A stretch of DNA of 64,000 nucleotides from JAGOBP01 sp046328575 (GCA_046328575.1 JAXLWI010000012.1:15236-79235); one strand, 5' to 3'. Shown: positions 50,683-60,260, counted from the first letter of the stretch. Program-made: numbers and translations. The notes: generated by a model from the sequence alone, not told the origin.

Positions 50683-51141
50683 ATGCCCACCTCGCCCGAC
50701 ACGTGCGCGCAAGAAATGTTGGAAGTTGTGCCATCCATTATGCGAACCATTCGCACCGAAATGCGCCGCCATCGCGCCGCGGATCTATCGGTGCCGCAGT
50801 TCCGCACGCTGGCCTTCATCGACCGGGGCGACCAACCGTCGCTATCGGATGTCGCCGAGCATATCGGCTTGACGCTGCCGTCGATGTCGAAGATCGTCGA
50901 TGGCCTGGTCGCCCGTAAGTTGATTACGCGCCAGACGCACCCGACCGATCGGCGGCGGCTGGTATTGGCGCTGACCCGCAGCGGACAAACGGCGCTGGAG
51001 ACATCGCGCAAAGCGACCCGCGCCTGCCTGGCCGAAGATCTAGCGACATTATCCGACGCCGACCGCGCTAATATCGTGCGAGCGTTGGAGACGCTGCGTC
51101 CCTTGTTTGCAGCCAAGAAAGAAGCAACACCTAAACCCTAA
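50683..51141 (+). CDS. MarR-family regulator of the efflux operon
   Basis: 152 residues. The winged helix has PSLSDVAEHIGLTLPSMSKIV as the recognition region, a DRR wing (HPTDRRRLVLALTR) and helical N- and C-termini for dimerisation. Its stop is 13 bp before the MFS exporter start, so it is very likely the regulator of this exporter and the two ABC exporter genes behind it. Confidence 0.9.
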   Translation: MPTSPDTCAQEMLEVVPSIMRTIRTEMRRHRAADLSVPQFRTLAFIDRGDQPSLSDVAEHIGLTLPSMSKIVDGLVARKLITRQTHPTDRRRLVLALTRSGQTALETSRKATRACLAEDLATLSDADRANIVRALETLRPLFAAKKEATPKP

Positions 51142-51154
51142 AGAGGACTTTATT

Positions 51155-52423
51155 GTGGAAGAAACGAGTCTAGTTGAAAGACGACAAGTTGGCGAAGCGG
51201 AGGTGCGACCGCGCGTCTCAAAGACGTTCCGCGCGATGCAGCACCGCAATTTCCGACTGTATTTTATCGGCCAGTTGATCTCGGTCGCGGGTACCTGGAT
51301 GCAAACCGTGGCACAGGCTTTGCTGGTGTATCAGTTGAGCCGTTCGGAGTTGATGCTGGGCGTGGTGGGCTTTGCGTCGGCCATTCCGTCGCTGTTGATC
51401 TCACCGTGGGGGGGCGTGATCGTCGATCGGGCGAACAAGCGCAACTTGCTGGTCATCACCCAATCGGCGGCGATGGTGTTGGCCTTTATTTTGGCCGTGC
51501 TGGCCTTTACGGGCATGGTTCAAGTCTGGCACATCGTGGCGTTAGCTGCATTGCTGGGCGTGGTCAACGCCTTTGACGGGCCGGGCCGCCAAGCCTTTGT
51601 GGTGGAAATGGTTGGCCGCGAGGATTTGCCGAATGCCATTGCCGTCAATTCGATGATGTTCAACGGCGCGCGCGTTATCGGGCCGGCGATTGGCGGTGTG
51701 CTGTATGTGGCGCTCGGTGCGGCGGGCTGCTTCTTCCTGAACGGGCTGTCCTTTGTGGCCGTCATTGTGTGCCTGCTGTTGATGCGGCTGGCGCCGCGCG
51801 AACGCGTGGTTAAGGGCGAGTCGCCGTGGCGCGATCTGCTGCACGGCATGCGCTACGTCTTTGCCCATCGCGAAATCATGGCGTTGTTGATGCTGGCGCT
51901 GATCTTCAGCGTGTTTGGCATTTCCTATTTTGCAATTTTGCCCGCGTTTGCCGATCAGATTTTGCACATCGACGAGGCGGGGTACGGTGCGCTCAATTCG
52001 ATGCTGGGCATCGGCGCGTTGGGCACAGCCTTCTTCATCGCGCGGCACGGTGAACGCGGCCAGCGCGGCCGTTGGCTGATCATAGCCAATCTGGCCTTTC
52101 CGATCGGCCTGCTGATCTTTGCGAACAACACCTCACCTACCATCGCGATGGGGCTGGCGCTGCTGTTGGGCGTGGGTTTCATGTTTGAGTTTACGTTGAT
52201 CAACACGCTGCTGCAGACCAGCGTGCCCGATGAGATGCGCGGCCGCGTGATGGGCTTGTATACGCTGACGTTTTTTGGCTTTGCGCCGTTCGGCAATCTG
52301 GCTTTGGGCCAGTGGTCCGAAATTTTCGGCATGCCGCCGATGATTTCGATCTGCGCCGGGCTAACCTTTGTGCTGGCGCTGGTGGTGATTGGGTTGGTGC
52401 CTCATTTACGGCGGTTGCGCTAA
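51155..52423 (+). CDS. MFS drug exporter-like protein
   Basis: 422 residues with twelve membrane segments. The NFRLYFIGQLISVAGTWMQTV opening and GGVIVDRANKRNLLVITQ loop match the EntS/DHA3-type MFS group. GTG 51155 was chosen with AGAGGA 7 bases upstream; the in-frame codons before it belong to the end of the marR gene. It sits in a marR-MFS-ABC-ABC row, which suggests export of a toxic compound. Confidence 0.87.
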   Translation: MEETSLVERRQVGEAEVRPRVSKTFRAMQHRNFRLYFIGQLISVAGTWMQTVAQALLVYQLSRSELMLGVVGFASAIPSLLISPWGGVIVDRANKRNLLVITQSAAMVLAFILAVLAFTGMVQVWHIVALAALLGVVNAFDGPGRQAFVVEMVGREDLPNAIAVNSMMFNGARVIGPAIGGVLYVALGAAGCFFLNGLSFVAVIVCLLLMRLAPRERVVKGESPWRDLLHGMRYVFAHREIMALLMLALIFSVFGISYFAILPAFADQILHIDEAGYGALNSMLGIGALGTAFFIARHGERGQRGRWLIIANLAFPIGLLIFANNTSPTIAMGLALLLGVGFMFEFTLINTLLQTSVPDEMRGRVMGLYTLTFFGFAPFGNLALGQWSEIFGMPPMISICAGLTFVLALVVIGLVPHLRRLR

Positions 52424-52436
52424 GTGAGATGAATCT

Positions 52437-54239
52437 ATGAACCATGTTCGCAAATTAGTGGTGTACGTTAAACCTTACTGGAAACGCTCGGTTGCCGCGT
52501 TGATGCTGCTGACCACGCTGGTGTTCCTCGATCTGTCGATTCCGCGCTTGATTCAGCACATCATCGATCAGGGTATTTTGCAGCACAATCAGACCGTGGT
52601 CGTGCAGACCGCGCTGTTGATGATCGGCCTCTCGGTGGTAAGCACGGTGATCGCGATCGGCAACAATAACCTATCGGTGCAGGTGGGCGAGAGCGTGGCG
52701 CGTGACATTCGCGAAGCGTTGTTCCTGAAGATTCAAACGTTCTCGTACGGCAATCTCGATCGGCAGCAGACGGGCCAGTTGATGGTGCGGCTGACCAGCG
52801 ATACCAGCGCGTTTCAACGACTGGTGCAGGTCTCGCTGCGCATCGGCACGCGCGCACCACTTCTTATGCTGGGCAGTTTGATCCTGATGTTCAACACCAG
52901 TCCGCAGTTAGCCATGACGCTCTTGCCGTTGCTGCTGATCACCACGGTACTCATCGTGTTCTTCATCGTCAAGATGGAGCCGCTCTTCCGAACGGTGCAG
53001 CAGAAACTCGATCGATTGAACACGGTGCTGCAAGAAAACATCGCGGGCGTGCGTGTGGTGAAATCGTTCGTGCGCGCCGAGTACGAAGGCGAGCGTTTTG
53101 AAGGCGCGAACGAAGCTTACACCGCACATTCGGAGCGAGTGATGCGGTTCATGTCCACGATGTCGCCGGTGCTGACCGTCTGCGTGAACATTGGCCTGGT
53201 CATGGTCGTGTGGATCGGCGGACAAGAGTCGATTCAGGGCGATCTGTCGGTGGGCCAAATTGTGGCTTTCACCAACTATCTGTTGACGACAATGACGCCG
53301 CTGATCATGATGACGCTGCTGTCGAATGTGTGGGCCAACGGCATAGCGTCGGCCAAGCGCATCAACGAAGTATTGGACACCGTGCCGGAAGTGCAGGATG
53401 CGCCGCAGGCCAAATCTTTGCCGGAAACTACGCAGGGGCAGATCACTTTCGAAAATGTGGCGTTTCACTACAACGGTCACAGTGCCGAAGAAGTGCTGGA
53501 AGGCGTGATGCTAAAGGTCGAAGCCGGTAAGACGCTGGCGATTCTGGGCGCGACCGGCGCGGGCAAAACATCGTTGATTAACCTAGTGCCGCGGTTCTAT
53601 GATGTGAAGGACGGCCGGATTTTGATCGACGGCGTGGACATCCGCGAGGTGCAGCAGGATTCGCTGCTGGCGCACATCGCCATTGTGCCGCAGGAAACGG
53701 TGTTGTTTTCAGGCACCGTGCGCGACAACATCCGCTACGGTTGCCCCGACGCGAATGACGACGAAGTGATCGCCGCGGCCAAGGCCGCGCAGGCGCACGA
53801 CTTCATTATGGCGCTGCCGCAGGGCTATGACAGCCGGATCGAAGAACGGGGCACCAACCTATCGGGCGGGCAGAAGCAGCGCGTGGCTATCGCCCGCGCG
53901 CTGTTGATGAAGCCCCGCATCCTCATCCTCGACGACAGCACCAGTTCGGTGGATGTCGAAACCGAAACGAAGATTCAGGACGCGCTCGCCGCACAGCATA
54001 ATCGGCATACCACGCTCGTCGTGGCGCAGCGCATCAGCACGGTGCTGAAAGCCGATAAGATCGTCGTCATCGACGAAGGCCGCATCGCCGCCGAAGGCAC
54101 CCACGCCGAGTTGATGCAGTCCAGCCCGATTTATCAGGAGATTTACGAATCGCAATTGGGCAACGGCTTCAAGCCCAGCGCGGCCGAGTTGGGTGAAGTC
54201 TGGAATATGGCAGCGGCCAGCGCGGAGGTGAGCGCATGA
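52437..54239 (+). CDS. ABC exporter subunit with degenerate ATPase site
   Basis: 600 residues: six membrane helices (about 1-310), then an ATPase domain. Walker A is GATGAGKTSLINL, the signature NLSGGQKQRVAIARAL, and Walker B ILILDDSTSS, where the usual catalytic Glu is replaced by Asp. This is how one half of heterodimeric exporters (TM287/288, BmrC/D type) is built. It overlaps the next ABC gene by 4 bp (ATGA), so the two halves should be made together. Confidence 0.92.
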   Translation: MNHVRKLVVYVKPYWKRSVAALMLLTTLVFLDLSIPRLIQHIIDQGILQHNQTVVVQTALLMIGLSVVSTVIAIGNNNLSVQVGESVARDIREALFLKIQTFSYGNLDRQQTGQLMVRLTSDTSAFQRLVQVSLRIGTRAPLLMLGSLILMFNTSPQLAMTLLPLLLITTVLIVFFIVKMEPLFRTVQQKLDRLNTVLQENIAGVRVVKSFVRAEYEGERFEGANEAYTAHSERVMRFMSTMSPVLTVCVNIGLVMVVWIGGQESIQGDLSVGQIVAFTNYLLTTMTPLIMMTLLSNVWANGIASAKRINEVLDTVPEVQDAPQAKSLPETTQGQITFENVAFHYNGHSAEEVLEGVMLKVEAGKTLAILGATGAGKTSLINLVPRFYDVKDGRILIDGVDIREVQQDSLLAHIAIVPQETVLFSGTVRDNIRYGCPDANDDEVIAAAKAAQAHDFIMALPQGYDSRIEERGTNLSGGQKQRVAIARALLMKPRILILDDSTSSVDVETETKIQDALAAQHNRHTTLVVAQRISTVLKADKIVVIDEGRIAAEGTHAELMQSSPIYQEIYESQLGNGFKPSAAELGEVWNMAAASAEVSA

Positions 54240-56146
54240 GCCAGTCTCCGACGAGTCATGACACACGCGATGTCCGCGCCAGCATGATGCCGCGCCGCCC
54301 GGCCGCGATCGGTCGGATCGAGAAGGCGCGCGATCCGCGCCACGCGTTGATTCGCTTACTGCCGTACCTGAGTCCCTTCAAAGCCGCGTTGATCGGCGTG
54401 CTGGTGATGGTCATCATCTATACGATCCTTGGTTTGATCGGGCCGTATCTGATGGGCGTGGCGATCGATCGCTTTATCGCGACGAAACAGGTGGCTGGCC
54501 TGGCCCCGATCGCGCTGGCGATGCTGGGCGTGTATGTCCTCAACAACGTGTTTCAGGCTATTTCCGGCTGGATTATGGCTTCGGTGTCGCAGCGCGCGTT
54601 GAAGGGTCTGCGCCGCGAACTCTTTGCGCATTTGCAGACGCTAACGCTGCGCTTCTTCGATCGGAATACGGCGGGCGAACTGATGAGCCGCCTGACCAAT
54701 GACATCGACGCGATCAATCAGACGGTCTCGCAGAACGTCACGACGCTATTGGCGAGCGTGTTGTCGCTGGTCGGCATCTTGATTGCGATGTTCGTGCTGA
54801 ACGCGTGGCTGGCGCTATCGGCGGTGCTGGTCGTGCCGATCATGTTGTGGTTCACTAATTTCGTCGCCAAATATACGCGCCGCGGCTTCCGCGATTTGCA
54901 GAAGCAGCTGGGCGAGATGAACGGCGTGATGGAAGAAGCCATCAGCGGCGAGAAAGTGGTCAAGGCGTTTCGCCGCAACGATGCGGTGATCGCCGCGTTC
55001 CGCGAGCGCAACGCGGCGGTATTCCGCGCGGGCGTGTACGCCAACAGTTACGCGCTGCTGTTGATGCCGCTGTCCAACGTGTTAGGCAACTTCTTCATCA
55101 TCGTATTGGCGGGGCTGGGCGGCTGGCTGGCGCTGCAAGGACTGGTGAGCGTGGGCATCATCGCGACGTTCATCAATTACGGGCGAAACTTTACCGGGCC
55201 GCTGCAACAACTCGCCAATATGTACAACTCGATTCAGGCGGCACTGGCTGGAGCCGAGCGGGTTTTTGAGATTATCGATACACCGTCAGAGATCGATCAG
55301 GCGGACTTGGTCTCGACCGAGAGGACGCGGTCGAGGAGCGAGGGGGATTCGGTCTCGGCCACGAGGGCCGATCGAACCGCAGCGCCGATCGGGGCCACGG
55401 CGATGCCGCGCGGCAATGTGAAGTTCGATCACGTGAAGTTCAGTTATGAAGCGGGGACACCCATCATCAAAGACATGACGTTGGAGGCGCAAGCGGGGCA
55501 GATCGTGGCGTTAGTCGGGCCGACGGGCGCGGGTAAGACCACGATCGTGAATCTGCTCAATCGGTTCTATGAGATCGACGACGGCTGCATTTCCATCGAT
55601 GGGGCGGATATTCGCGATCTGCCCAAGGCCGATCTGCGGCGCGAGTTAGGACTGGTGCTGCAAGATACGTTTTTGTTTGCCGACACCGTCATGGAGAACA
55701 TTCGCTATGGCCGTTTGGACGCGACCGACGCCGAGGTGATGGAGGCGGCGAAGTTGGCCGACGCCGATCACTTTATCCGCCAGTTGCCGAACGGTTATCA
55801 AACGGTCCTATCGGAACGGGCCAGCAATCTGAGTCAAGGTCAGCGGCAGTTGTTGTCGATCGCGCGGGCGGTGCTGGCTAATCCCAGCATTTTGATCCTG
55901 GACGAGGCGACGAGCAGCGTGGATACGCGCACCGAGGCGCGGATTCAGAAATCGCTGCTGCGCTTGATGCAGGGGCGCACCAGTTTTGTCATCGCGCACC
56001 GCCTCAGTACGATTCGTGATGCCGATCAGGTGGTGGTCATCGATCACGGCGAGATCGTCGAGCGCGGTACGCATCAAACGCTGCTGGATAAGCGCGGGTT
56101 CTATCATCATCTGTATCTGAGTCAGTTCAAGGGGCAGGCGATTTAA
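54236..56146 (+). CDS. ABC exporter subunit, partner with altered signature
   Basis: 636 residues. The ATPase domain has GPTGAGKTTIVNLLNRF, the altered signature NLSQGQRQLLSIARAV and a canonical ILILDEATSS. The altered signature meets the degenerate Walker B of the previous gene in the same composite site. A roughly 30-residue hydrophilic insert (about 358-389, TERTRSRSEGDSVSATRA) lies between the membrane and ATPase domains. Its DNA contains GAGGACGCGGTCGAGGAGC, like the intergenic GGACGCGGTCGGGGAGC repeat at 56278-56296, so a repeat may have entered the gene in frame. Confidence 0.9.
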   Translation: MSQSPTSHDTRDVRASMMPRRPAAIGRIEKARDPRHALIRLLPYLSPFKAALIGVLVMVIIYTILGLIGPYLMGVAIDRFIATKQVAGLAPIALAMLGVYVLNNVFQAISGWIMASVSQRALKGLRRELFAHLQTLTLRFFDRNTAGELMSRLTNDIDAINQTVSQNVTTLLASVLSLVGILIAMFVLNAWLALSAVLVVPIMLWFTNFVAKYTRRGFRDLQKQLGEMNGVMEEAISGEKVVKAFRRNDAVIAAFRERNAAVFRAGVYANSYALLLMPLSNVLGNFFIIVLAGLGGWLALQGLVSVGIIATFINYGRNFTGPLQQLANMYNSIQAALAGAERVFEIIDTPSEIDQADLVSTERTRSRSEGDSVSATRADRTAAPIGATAMPRGNVKFDHVKFSYEAGTPIIKDMTLEAQAGQIVALVGPTGAGKTTIVNLLNRFYEIDDGCISIDGADIRDLPKADLRRELGLVLQDTFLFADTVMENIRYGRLDATDAEVMEAAKLADADHFIRQLPNGYQTVLSERASNLSQGQRQLLSIARAVLANPSILILDEATSSVDTRTEARIQKSLLRLMQGRTSFVIAHRLSTIRDADQVVVIDHGEIVERGTHQTLLDKRGFYHHLYLSQFKGQAI

Positions 56147-56228
56147 GACCTCTACCCGGCGTCGCTAGAAGCATGCGACATCTTCGACCAGGGAGGGGCT
56201 GATTCCATTCGCCGCCAATCGATCGTCC

Positions 56229-56382
56229 GTCTTCAAGCCCGCGGCTTCGCGGGCGTTACGTCCACATGCCCGCCCGCGGGGACGCGGTCGGGGAGCAAAG
56301 GTGAGATGCCTGTCTTCAAGCCCGCGGCTTCGCGGACATTACGTCCACATGCCCGCCCGCGGGGACGCGGTTATGGAGCAAA
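56229..56382. repeat. Two-copy direct repeat of 71 bp
   Basis: Units at 56229-56299 and 56312-56382 run from GTCTTCAAGCCCGCGG to the GGGACGCGGT...GAGCAAA end, differing at only a few places by eye. The GGACGCGGTCGGGGAGCAA part also appears at 57030-57049. The first part contains CCCGCGGCTTCGCGG, a small hairpin. No gene is supported. Confidence 0.85.
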
Positions 56383-56475
56383 AGAGGCGCGGACGGATGG
56401 TTATGCGTCGATTTTGGGCCGTTGTCGAGGATTTTTTCGTGTAAGTTGCAGCATTTTGAGCCTTTTCGGCGCGCG

Positions 56476-56800
56476 GAGAGGCAGTTTTGACCACTGCAAA
56501 GGCATTTTTTACCGCTGCAGAGGTCTTCCCCGCGTCGGCAGAGGTCTTTCCCATGTCTGCAGAGGTCTTTCCCGCACCTGCAGAGGTCTTCCCCGCGTCT
56601 GCAGAGGTCTTTCCCGCGCCTGCAGAGGTCTTCCCCATGCCTGCAGAGGTCTTTCCCGCGCCCGCAGAGGTCTTCCCCGCGTCTGCAGAGGCATTTCCAG
56701 CACCTGCCGACCTATTTCCAGTGTGTGCAGAGGTATTTCCAGATAGTGCAGGGGGATTTCTCAGCGGTGCAGACCGATTTCTGGTAGTTGCGTCTGCGCT
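56476..56800. repeat. 21-bp minisatellite, about 15 units
   Basis: The unit is close to GCAGAGGTCTTTCCCGCGTC plus T, repeated head to tail, best kept at 56516-56690 and decaying towards both ends. Because 21 is a multiple of three, both strands can read through: AEVFPAS-type heptads on the plus strand, GKTSAGA-type on the minus strand. Neither frame has a good start, so coding is not supported, though a repeat protein cannot be excluded. Confidence 0.85.
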
Positions 56801-57055
56801 TCTTGGCGATTGGGCAGTAAAATGTCTGGACACCCGCTGGCGCGGGTGTGACACCACTGAAAGTCGTGGCCGTGGCTCAGCGTCCGCGTCCCCGCGGACG
56901 GTCAATCGCAGTCCTAACGGGTGATGTGCGAAGACGTGGTTGGACGACTTAAGCGCGCACGGTCACTCACCGAGTTTGTGAGTCATCGGTCAGGTTGACA
57001 GGCGGGCTTTCAAACACAAACCGACCGCGCGGACGCGGTCGGGGAGCAAGAGCGT
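56801..57055. other. Non-coding stretch after the minisatellite
   Basis: It contains the GC-rich word CACCCGCTGGCGCGGGTGTG, a small hairpin at about 56831-56850, and the GGACGCGGTCGGGGAGCAA repeat at 57030-57049. No gene or promoter was recognised. Confidence 0.4.
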
Positions 57056-57113
57056 TGGATTTGGCAATCCAGCGGGAGCATGCGTGTCAACTATGCTTAG
57101 TTACTCCGAGTAA
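57056..57113. repeat. Second copy of the 58-bp dispersed repeat
   Basis: TGGATTTGGCAATCCAGCGG starts a 58-bp segment matching 20152-20209, in the same orientation, with 28 identical leading bases and about six differences in the rest. It contains the hairpin GGATTTGGCAATCC and the near palindrome TTACTCCGAGTAA. Confidence 0.85.
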
Positions 57114-57230
57114 TAAGGATTTTGATCGTACCCGCAATCAACCACAGCGCCCGCCGGAAGTCTCATCACTCCCAGCGGGCGCATTCACTTTTCACCTGTC
57201 ACTCGTCACTCAGTGCTTCTTCGACACGCG

Positions 57231-58067
57231 TTACTTTCGCGACACGCACGCAAAGCCCACCGCCCCCGGCCCAATGTGCGTGCCGATCACGGGCGTGATG
57301 TCCAGCGACCAAATATCATTCTCCGGCAGCATCGGCTCGACGAGTTGGCGAATCTCCTCGGCGGGCGTAAAGGCGTGCGTGTGGACCATTGCCACGCGCT
57401 CCAAGGGCGAACACTGACTGAGCAGATTCACCAACTGCCCAATCGCGCGGCTGCGCGTCCGCACCCGATCGGAACCGGCTTGCCCGTTGTACATCTTGAG
57501 GATGGGCTTCATCTGCAGCAGGCCGCCCAACCCGGCCATCAGGCCGCTGACGCGTCCGCTGCGCTTGAGGAATTCCAGCGTATCGAGCGCGGCAAAGACG
57601 TGAATGCGCGGGATCAATTCCTCCAACTGCGCGATGATCTCCGTCAGCGATTGGCCTGCCTGCGCTGCCCGGGCTGCCGCCTCGACGACAAAGCCCGTGC
57701 CCAGACTCAACTGCCGCGAATCGAACGCGGTGACGCGCGCACTGCGCGTCTCCTGCGCGGCGACCTGCGCCACATTGATCGTCGCGCTGAGGCTCTCCGC
57801 AATATGAATCGATAGAACCTCGGTCGCGCCCTGATCCGCCAGGCGATCGTACGCCTGCTTAAAGACTTCATGGCCCGGCGCGGCCGTTGTCGGCAGCGGC
57901 TCGCTCGTAGGGAGGCGCGCATAAAAATCGGCGCGAGACAGATCGACGCCGTCGCGATAGCCTTTGTCGCCGAAATTGATAAACAGCGGAATTACCGTGA
58001 TACCAAGTTCGTCGATGATCGACTGCGGCAGATCACAGGTGCTGTCCGTAACGATTCTGATGCTCAT
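57231..58067 (-). CDS. DegV-family fatty-acid-binding protein
   Basis: 278 residues. IVTDSTCDLPQSIIDELGITVIPL is the family N-terminus, with PTTAAPGHEVFKQAYDRL and later CVSRK at the end. DegV proteins bind a fatty acid, and in FakB form they present it to a kinase (FakA). No fakA gene is near. Length is normal. Confidence 0.92.
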   Translation of the reverse strand: MSIRIVTDSTCDLPQSIIDELGITVIPLFINFGDKGYRDGVDLSRADFYARLPTSEPLPTTAAPGHEVFKQAYDRLADQGATEVLSIHIAESLSATINVAQVAAQETRSARVTAFDSRQLSLGTGFVVEAAARAAQAGQSLTEIIAQLEELIPRIHVFAALDTLEFLKRSGRVSGLMAGLGGLLQMKPILKMYNGQAGSDRVRTRSRAIGQLVNLLSQCSPLERVAMVHTHAFTPAEEIRQLVEPMLPENDIWSLDITPVIGTHIGPGAVGFACVSRK

Positions 58068-58121
58068 GCGAATTTCCTAACCGCCGCTCACTGTCCGCGT
58101 CCCCGCAAACGGCGTTATTTA

Positions 58122-58922
58122 CTACTGAAACATGACCGGCTGCGGATTCAACCGCGCACCTGCCTTCTCGCGCAAATGAATGCCCGCCAGATGATGCTCG
58201 TCCGAGTGTTTGACAAACGACTCGATGATCTCGCCCTGCCCATCGGTGATGCGCACCACTTTGCCGTCCTGCATCTGAATGACGCGATCGACGTACTGCG
58301 TCAAGCGCAAGTCGTGTGTGACCATGATGCCCGCGCGCTGCTGCTCGTGGATGAGGTTCGCAAACGTCTCCACGACTTGGAAAGCACGCTCGGTATCCAG
58401 CGAGGCCGTCGGCTCGTCGGCCAACACCACACTCGGATTGTGGATCAGCGCCCGCGCAATCGCCACGCGCTGCTGCTGACCGCCCGACAGTTGCGACGGC
58501 AGGTTCTTCAAACGCTCACCCAGACCTAGCCGCGCCAGCAGTTCGCGCGCCCGATCGCGCCCGGCGCGATCGAGTTTGTTGTTGAAGCGCAGCATCAGTT
58601 CCACATTTTCCTGCGCCGTCAGATACGGCACCAGATTGTTGGCCTGAAACGTAAAGCCGATCCGCTGGCGGCGGAACTTGGCGCGCTCGCCTTCACTCAT
58701 CTTACTCAGATTTTGCCCGTCGATCAAGATTTCGCCGCTAGTGGGTCGCAGCAGCGCGGCCAGCATCGCCAGCATCGTCGTCTTGCCGGACCCGCTCGGC
58801 CCGACCAACGCCACAAACTCACCGGCTTTCACTTGCAGTGACACATCGTTCACCGCATAGATCGTGCCACTGTCTACTTTGTAAGTCTTCACCACATTCT
58901 TGGTCTCAAGCGCAATCGTCAT
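58122..58922 (-). CDS. MacB/LolD-type ABC exporter ATPase
   Basis: 266 residues. Walker A is GPSGSGKTTMLAML, the signature LSGGQQQRVAIARAL, and Walker B VVLADEPTASLD, all as in the LolD/MacB ATPases. The last 45 residues (EIIESFVKHSDEHHLAGIHLR) go beyond the core. It should partner the FtsX-like permease encoded 189 bp upstream. Confidence 0.9.
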   Translation of the reverse strand: MTIALETKNVVKTYKVDSGTIYAVNDVSLQVKAGEFVALVGPSGSGKTTMLAMLAALLRPTSGEILIDGQNLSKMSEGERAKFRRQRIGFTFQANNLVPYLTAQENVELMLRFNNKLDRAGRDRARELLARLGLGERLKNLPSQLSGGQQQRVAIARALIHNPSVVLADEPTASLDTERAFQVVETFANLIHEQQRAGIMVTHDLRLTQYVDRVIQMQDGKVVRITDGQGEIIESFVKHSDEHHLAGIHLREKAGARLNPQPVMFQ

Positions 58923-59111
58923 GGCTCTTGTCCCTATTTCCTTATCTATGGTCTGCCAAGTACTTCCACGAAAGTCTTGCCAAATAACCGTAACTCAACC
59001 ATCAAGCCCAAATGCTCGCTTCGCGTTGGGTATTCACTGTGTCGATTAGCATTAGGCGCTAACTGGCGCAGTGGATTCCCGCTAGAAGCGCGCGGGAATT
59101 ACTTAACTCCT
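58923..59111 (-). other. Gap between the ABC permease and ATPase genes
   Basis: 189 bases without a recognised gene, terminator or promoter. A promoter for the downstream ATPase gene may lie here but none was identified. Confidence 0.3.
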
Positions 59112-60260
59112 TTACCCACCCAGGCCCAACGCTCGCAGCGGCTCGATGCGCAGCGAATATCGCACGGACACCAGACCACCGATCGGGCCGATGAGCAGCA
59201 GCGATGCAATCGCAATCGCCGTCGAGTTGGCCTTAAACACAATCGGCACAGTCACCGGGAAGTTGGCGGCCAACATCAACGTGAAGGCCGCGCCGATGAA
59301 CACGCCGATGACGGTCACCACCGTAACCTGAAAGATCGACGCAATCGCCACGGTGCGGCTCGGCGCGCCGATCGCTTTGAGCATGCCGATCTGCGGTACT
59401 TTTTGCAGCGTTTGAATCTGGAAGAAGCCGCCGATGACGAGCACGCCGATGATCAGCGTGAAGATGCGCTGCGTATCCAAGGTCGCTTGCTGCTCCTGAT
59501 AGCCCGGCGTCTTCTTGTACGTCGTCACGATGTCGGCAGTCTCAACGCGCTCCACTTGCTGCGGAATCGCGGCCAGCATGTCCTTCACGCGCGACGGATC
59601 GGTCAGCTGCACGGCGATGACGTTATACGACAGTTCGCCAGTGGGTTCGCCGCCCTTGGTGCGAATCTTGTCCCACGTGATGTCCGGCGCAAAGATCGAC
59701 GGCCGCAAAAAGTATTGGCGTCCATCGGTGATGCCGACGACCGTCAACGTGTACAACTTTTCATCGGTGCCTTGCACGGTTTTCAACGTGATGGCATCGC
59801 CGACTTGCAACTTGGTGCGGGCCGCCGTGTTCAGATCGATCACGACTTCATTGGCGCGGCGGCTTTCGAACGTGCGACCTTGAGTCACGGGCACATCGCC
59901 GGGCAGCCCCGGCTCCACGCCCAACAGTGACACGTCGAGCGGCTTCGCATTGTTCGGCAAGATCACCTGCGCGTTGCTCACGCCGATCGGCCCGGCGGCT
60001 TTCACACCGGCCAGGCGCGCCACGTCGTTCAGTTTCGAGCGATCGATGCGGCTGGCGCTGACCGACTGCTGCGAGTTTTCCTGAAACACGACGAGGTCGG
60101 CGTTGAGTTTCGACAAATATTCGATGTTACCCGCACCCAGCCCTTCGGCCAGACCCGCCACGAACAACACCAGCAAGGTAATCAGCGCGATGACCAGGCT
60201 GATCAACAAGAAGCGTCCCCGCAACCGCCAGATTTCTTTGAGAGAGAGATAAACGGCCAT
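59112..60260 (-). CDS. FtsX/MacB-type ABC permease
   Basis: 382 residues. One helix (about 15-40) precedes a large extracytoplasmic domain (about 45-255), then three helices (about 270-370), the typical MacB-like layout. SLKEIWRLRGRFLLISLVIALI starts it and SVRYSLRIEPLRALGLGG ends it. With the ATPase at 58122 it forms a mechanotransmission-type exporter, perhaps for a lipid or a peptide. No periplasmic adaptor gene is adjacent. Confidence 0.88.
   Translation of the reverse strand: MAVYLSLKEIWRLRGRFLLISLVIALITLLVLFVAGLAEGLGAGNIEYLSKLNADLVVFQENSQQSVSASRIDRSKLNDVARLAGVKAAGPIGVSNAQVILPNNAKPLDVSLLGVEPGLPGDVPVTQGRTFESRRANEVVIDLNTAARTKLQVGDAITLKTVQGTDEKLYTLTVVGITDGRQYFLRPSIFAPDITWDKIRTKGGEPTGELSYNVIAVQLTDPSRVKDMLAAIPQQVERVETADIVTTYKKTPGYQEQQATLDTQRIFTLIIGVLVIGGFFQIQTLQKVPQIGMLKAIGAPSRTVAIASIFQVTVVTVIGVFIGAAFTLMLAANFPVTVPIVFKANSTAIAIASLLLIGPIGGLVSVRYSLRIEPLRALGLGG

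Noticed and set aside
56476..56800. CRISPR array
   Set aside because: The repeats are 21 bp head to tail with no unique spacers and no cas gene near.
56339..56905. GKTSAGA-repeat protein on the minus strand
   Set aside because: It starts only at a TTG without ribosome binding site, runs through two other repeat families, and the plus strand is equally open.
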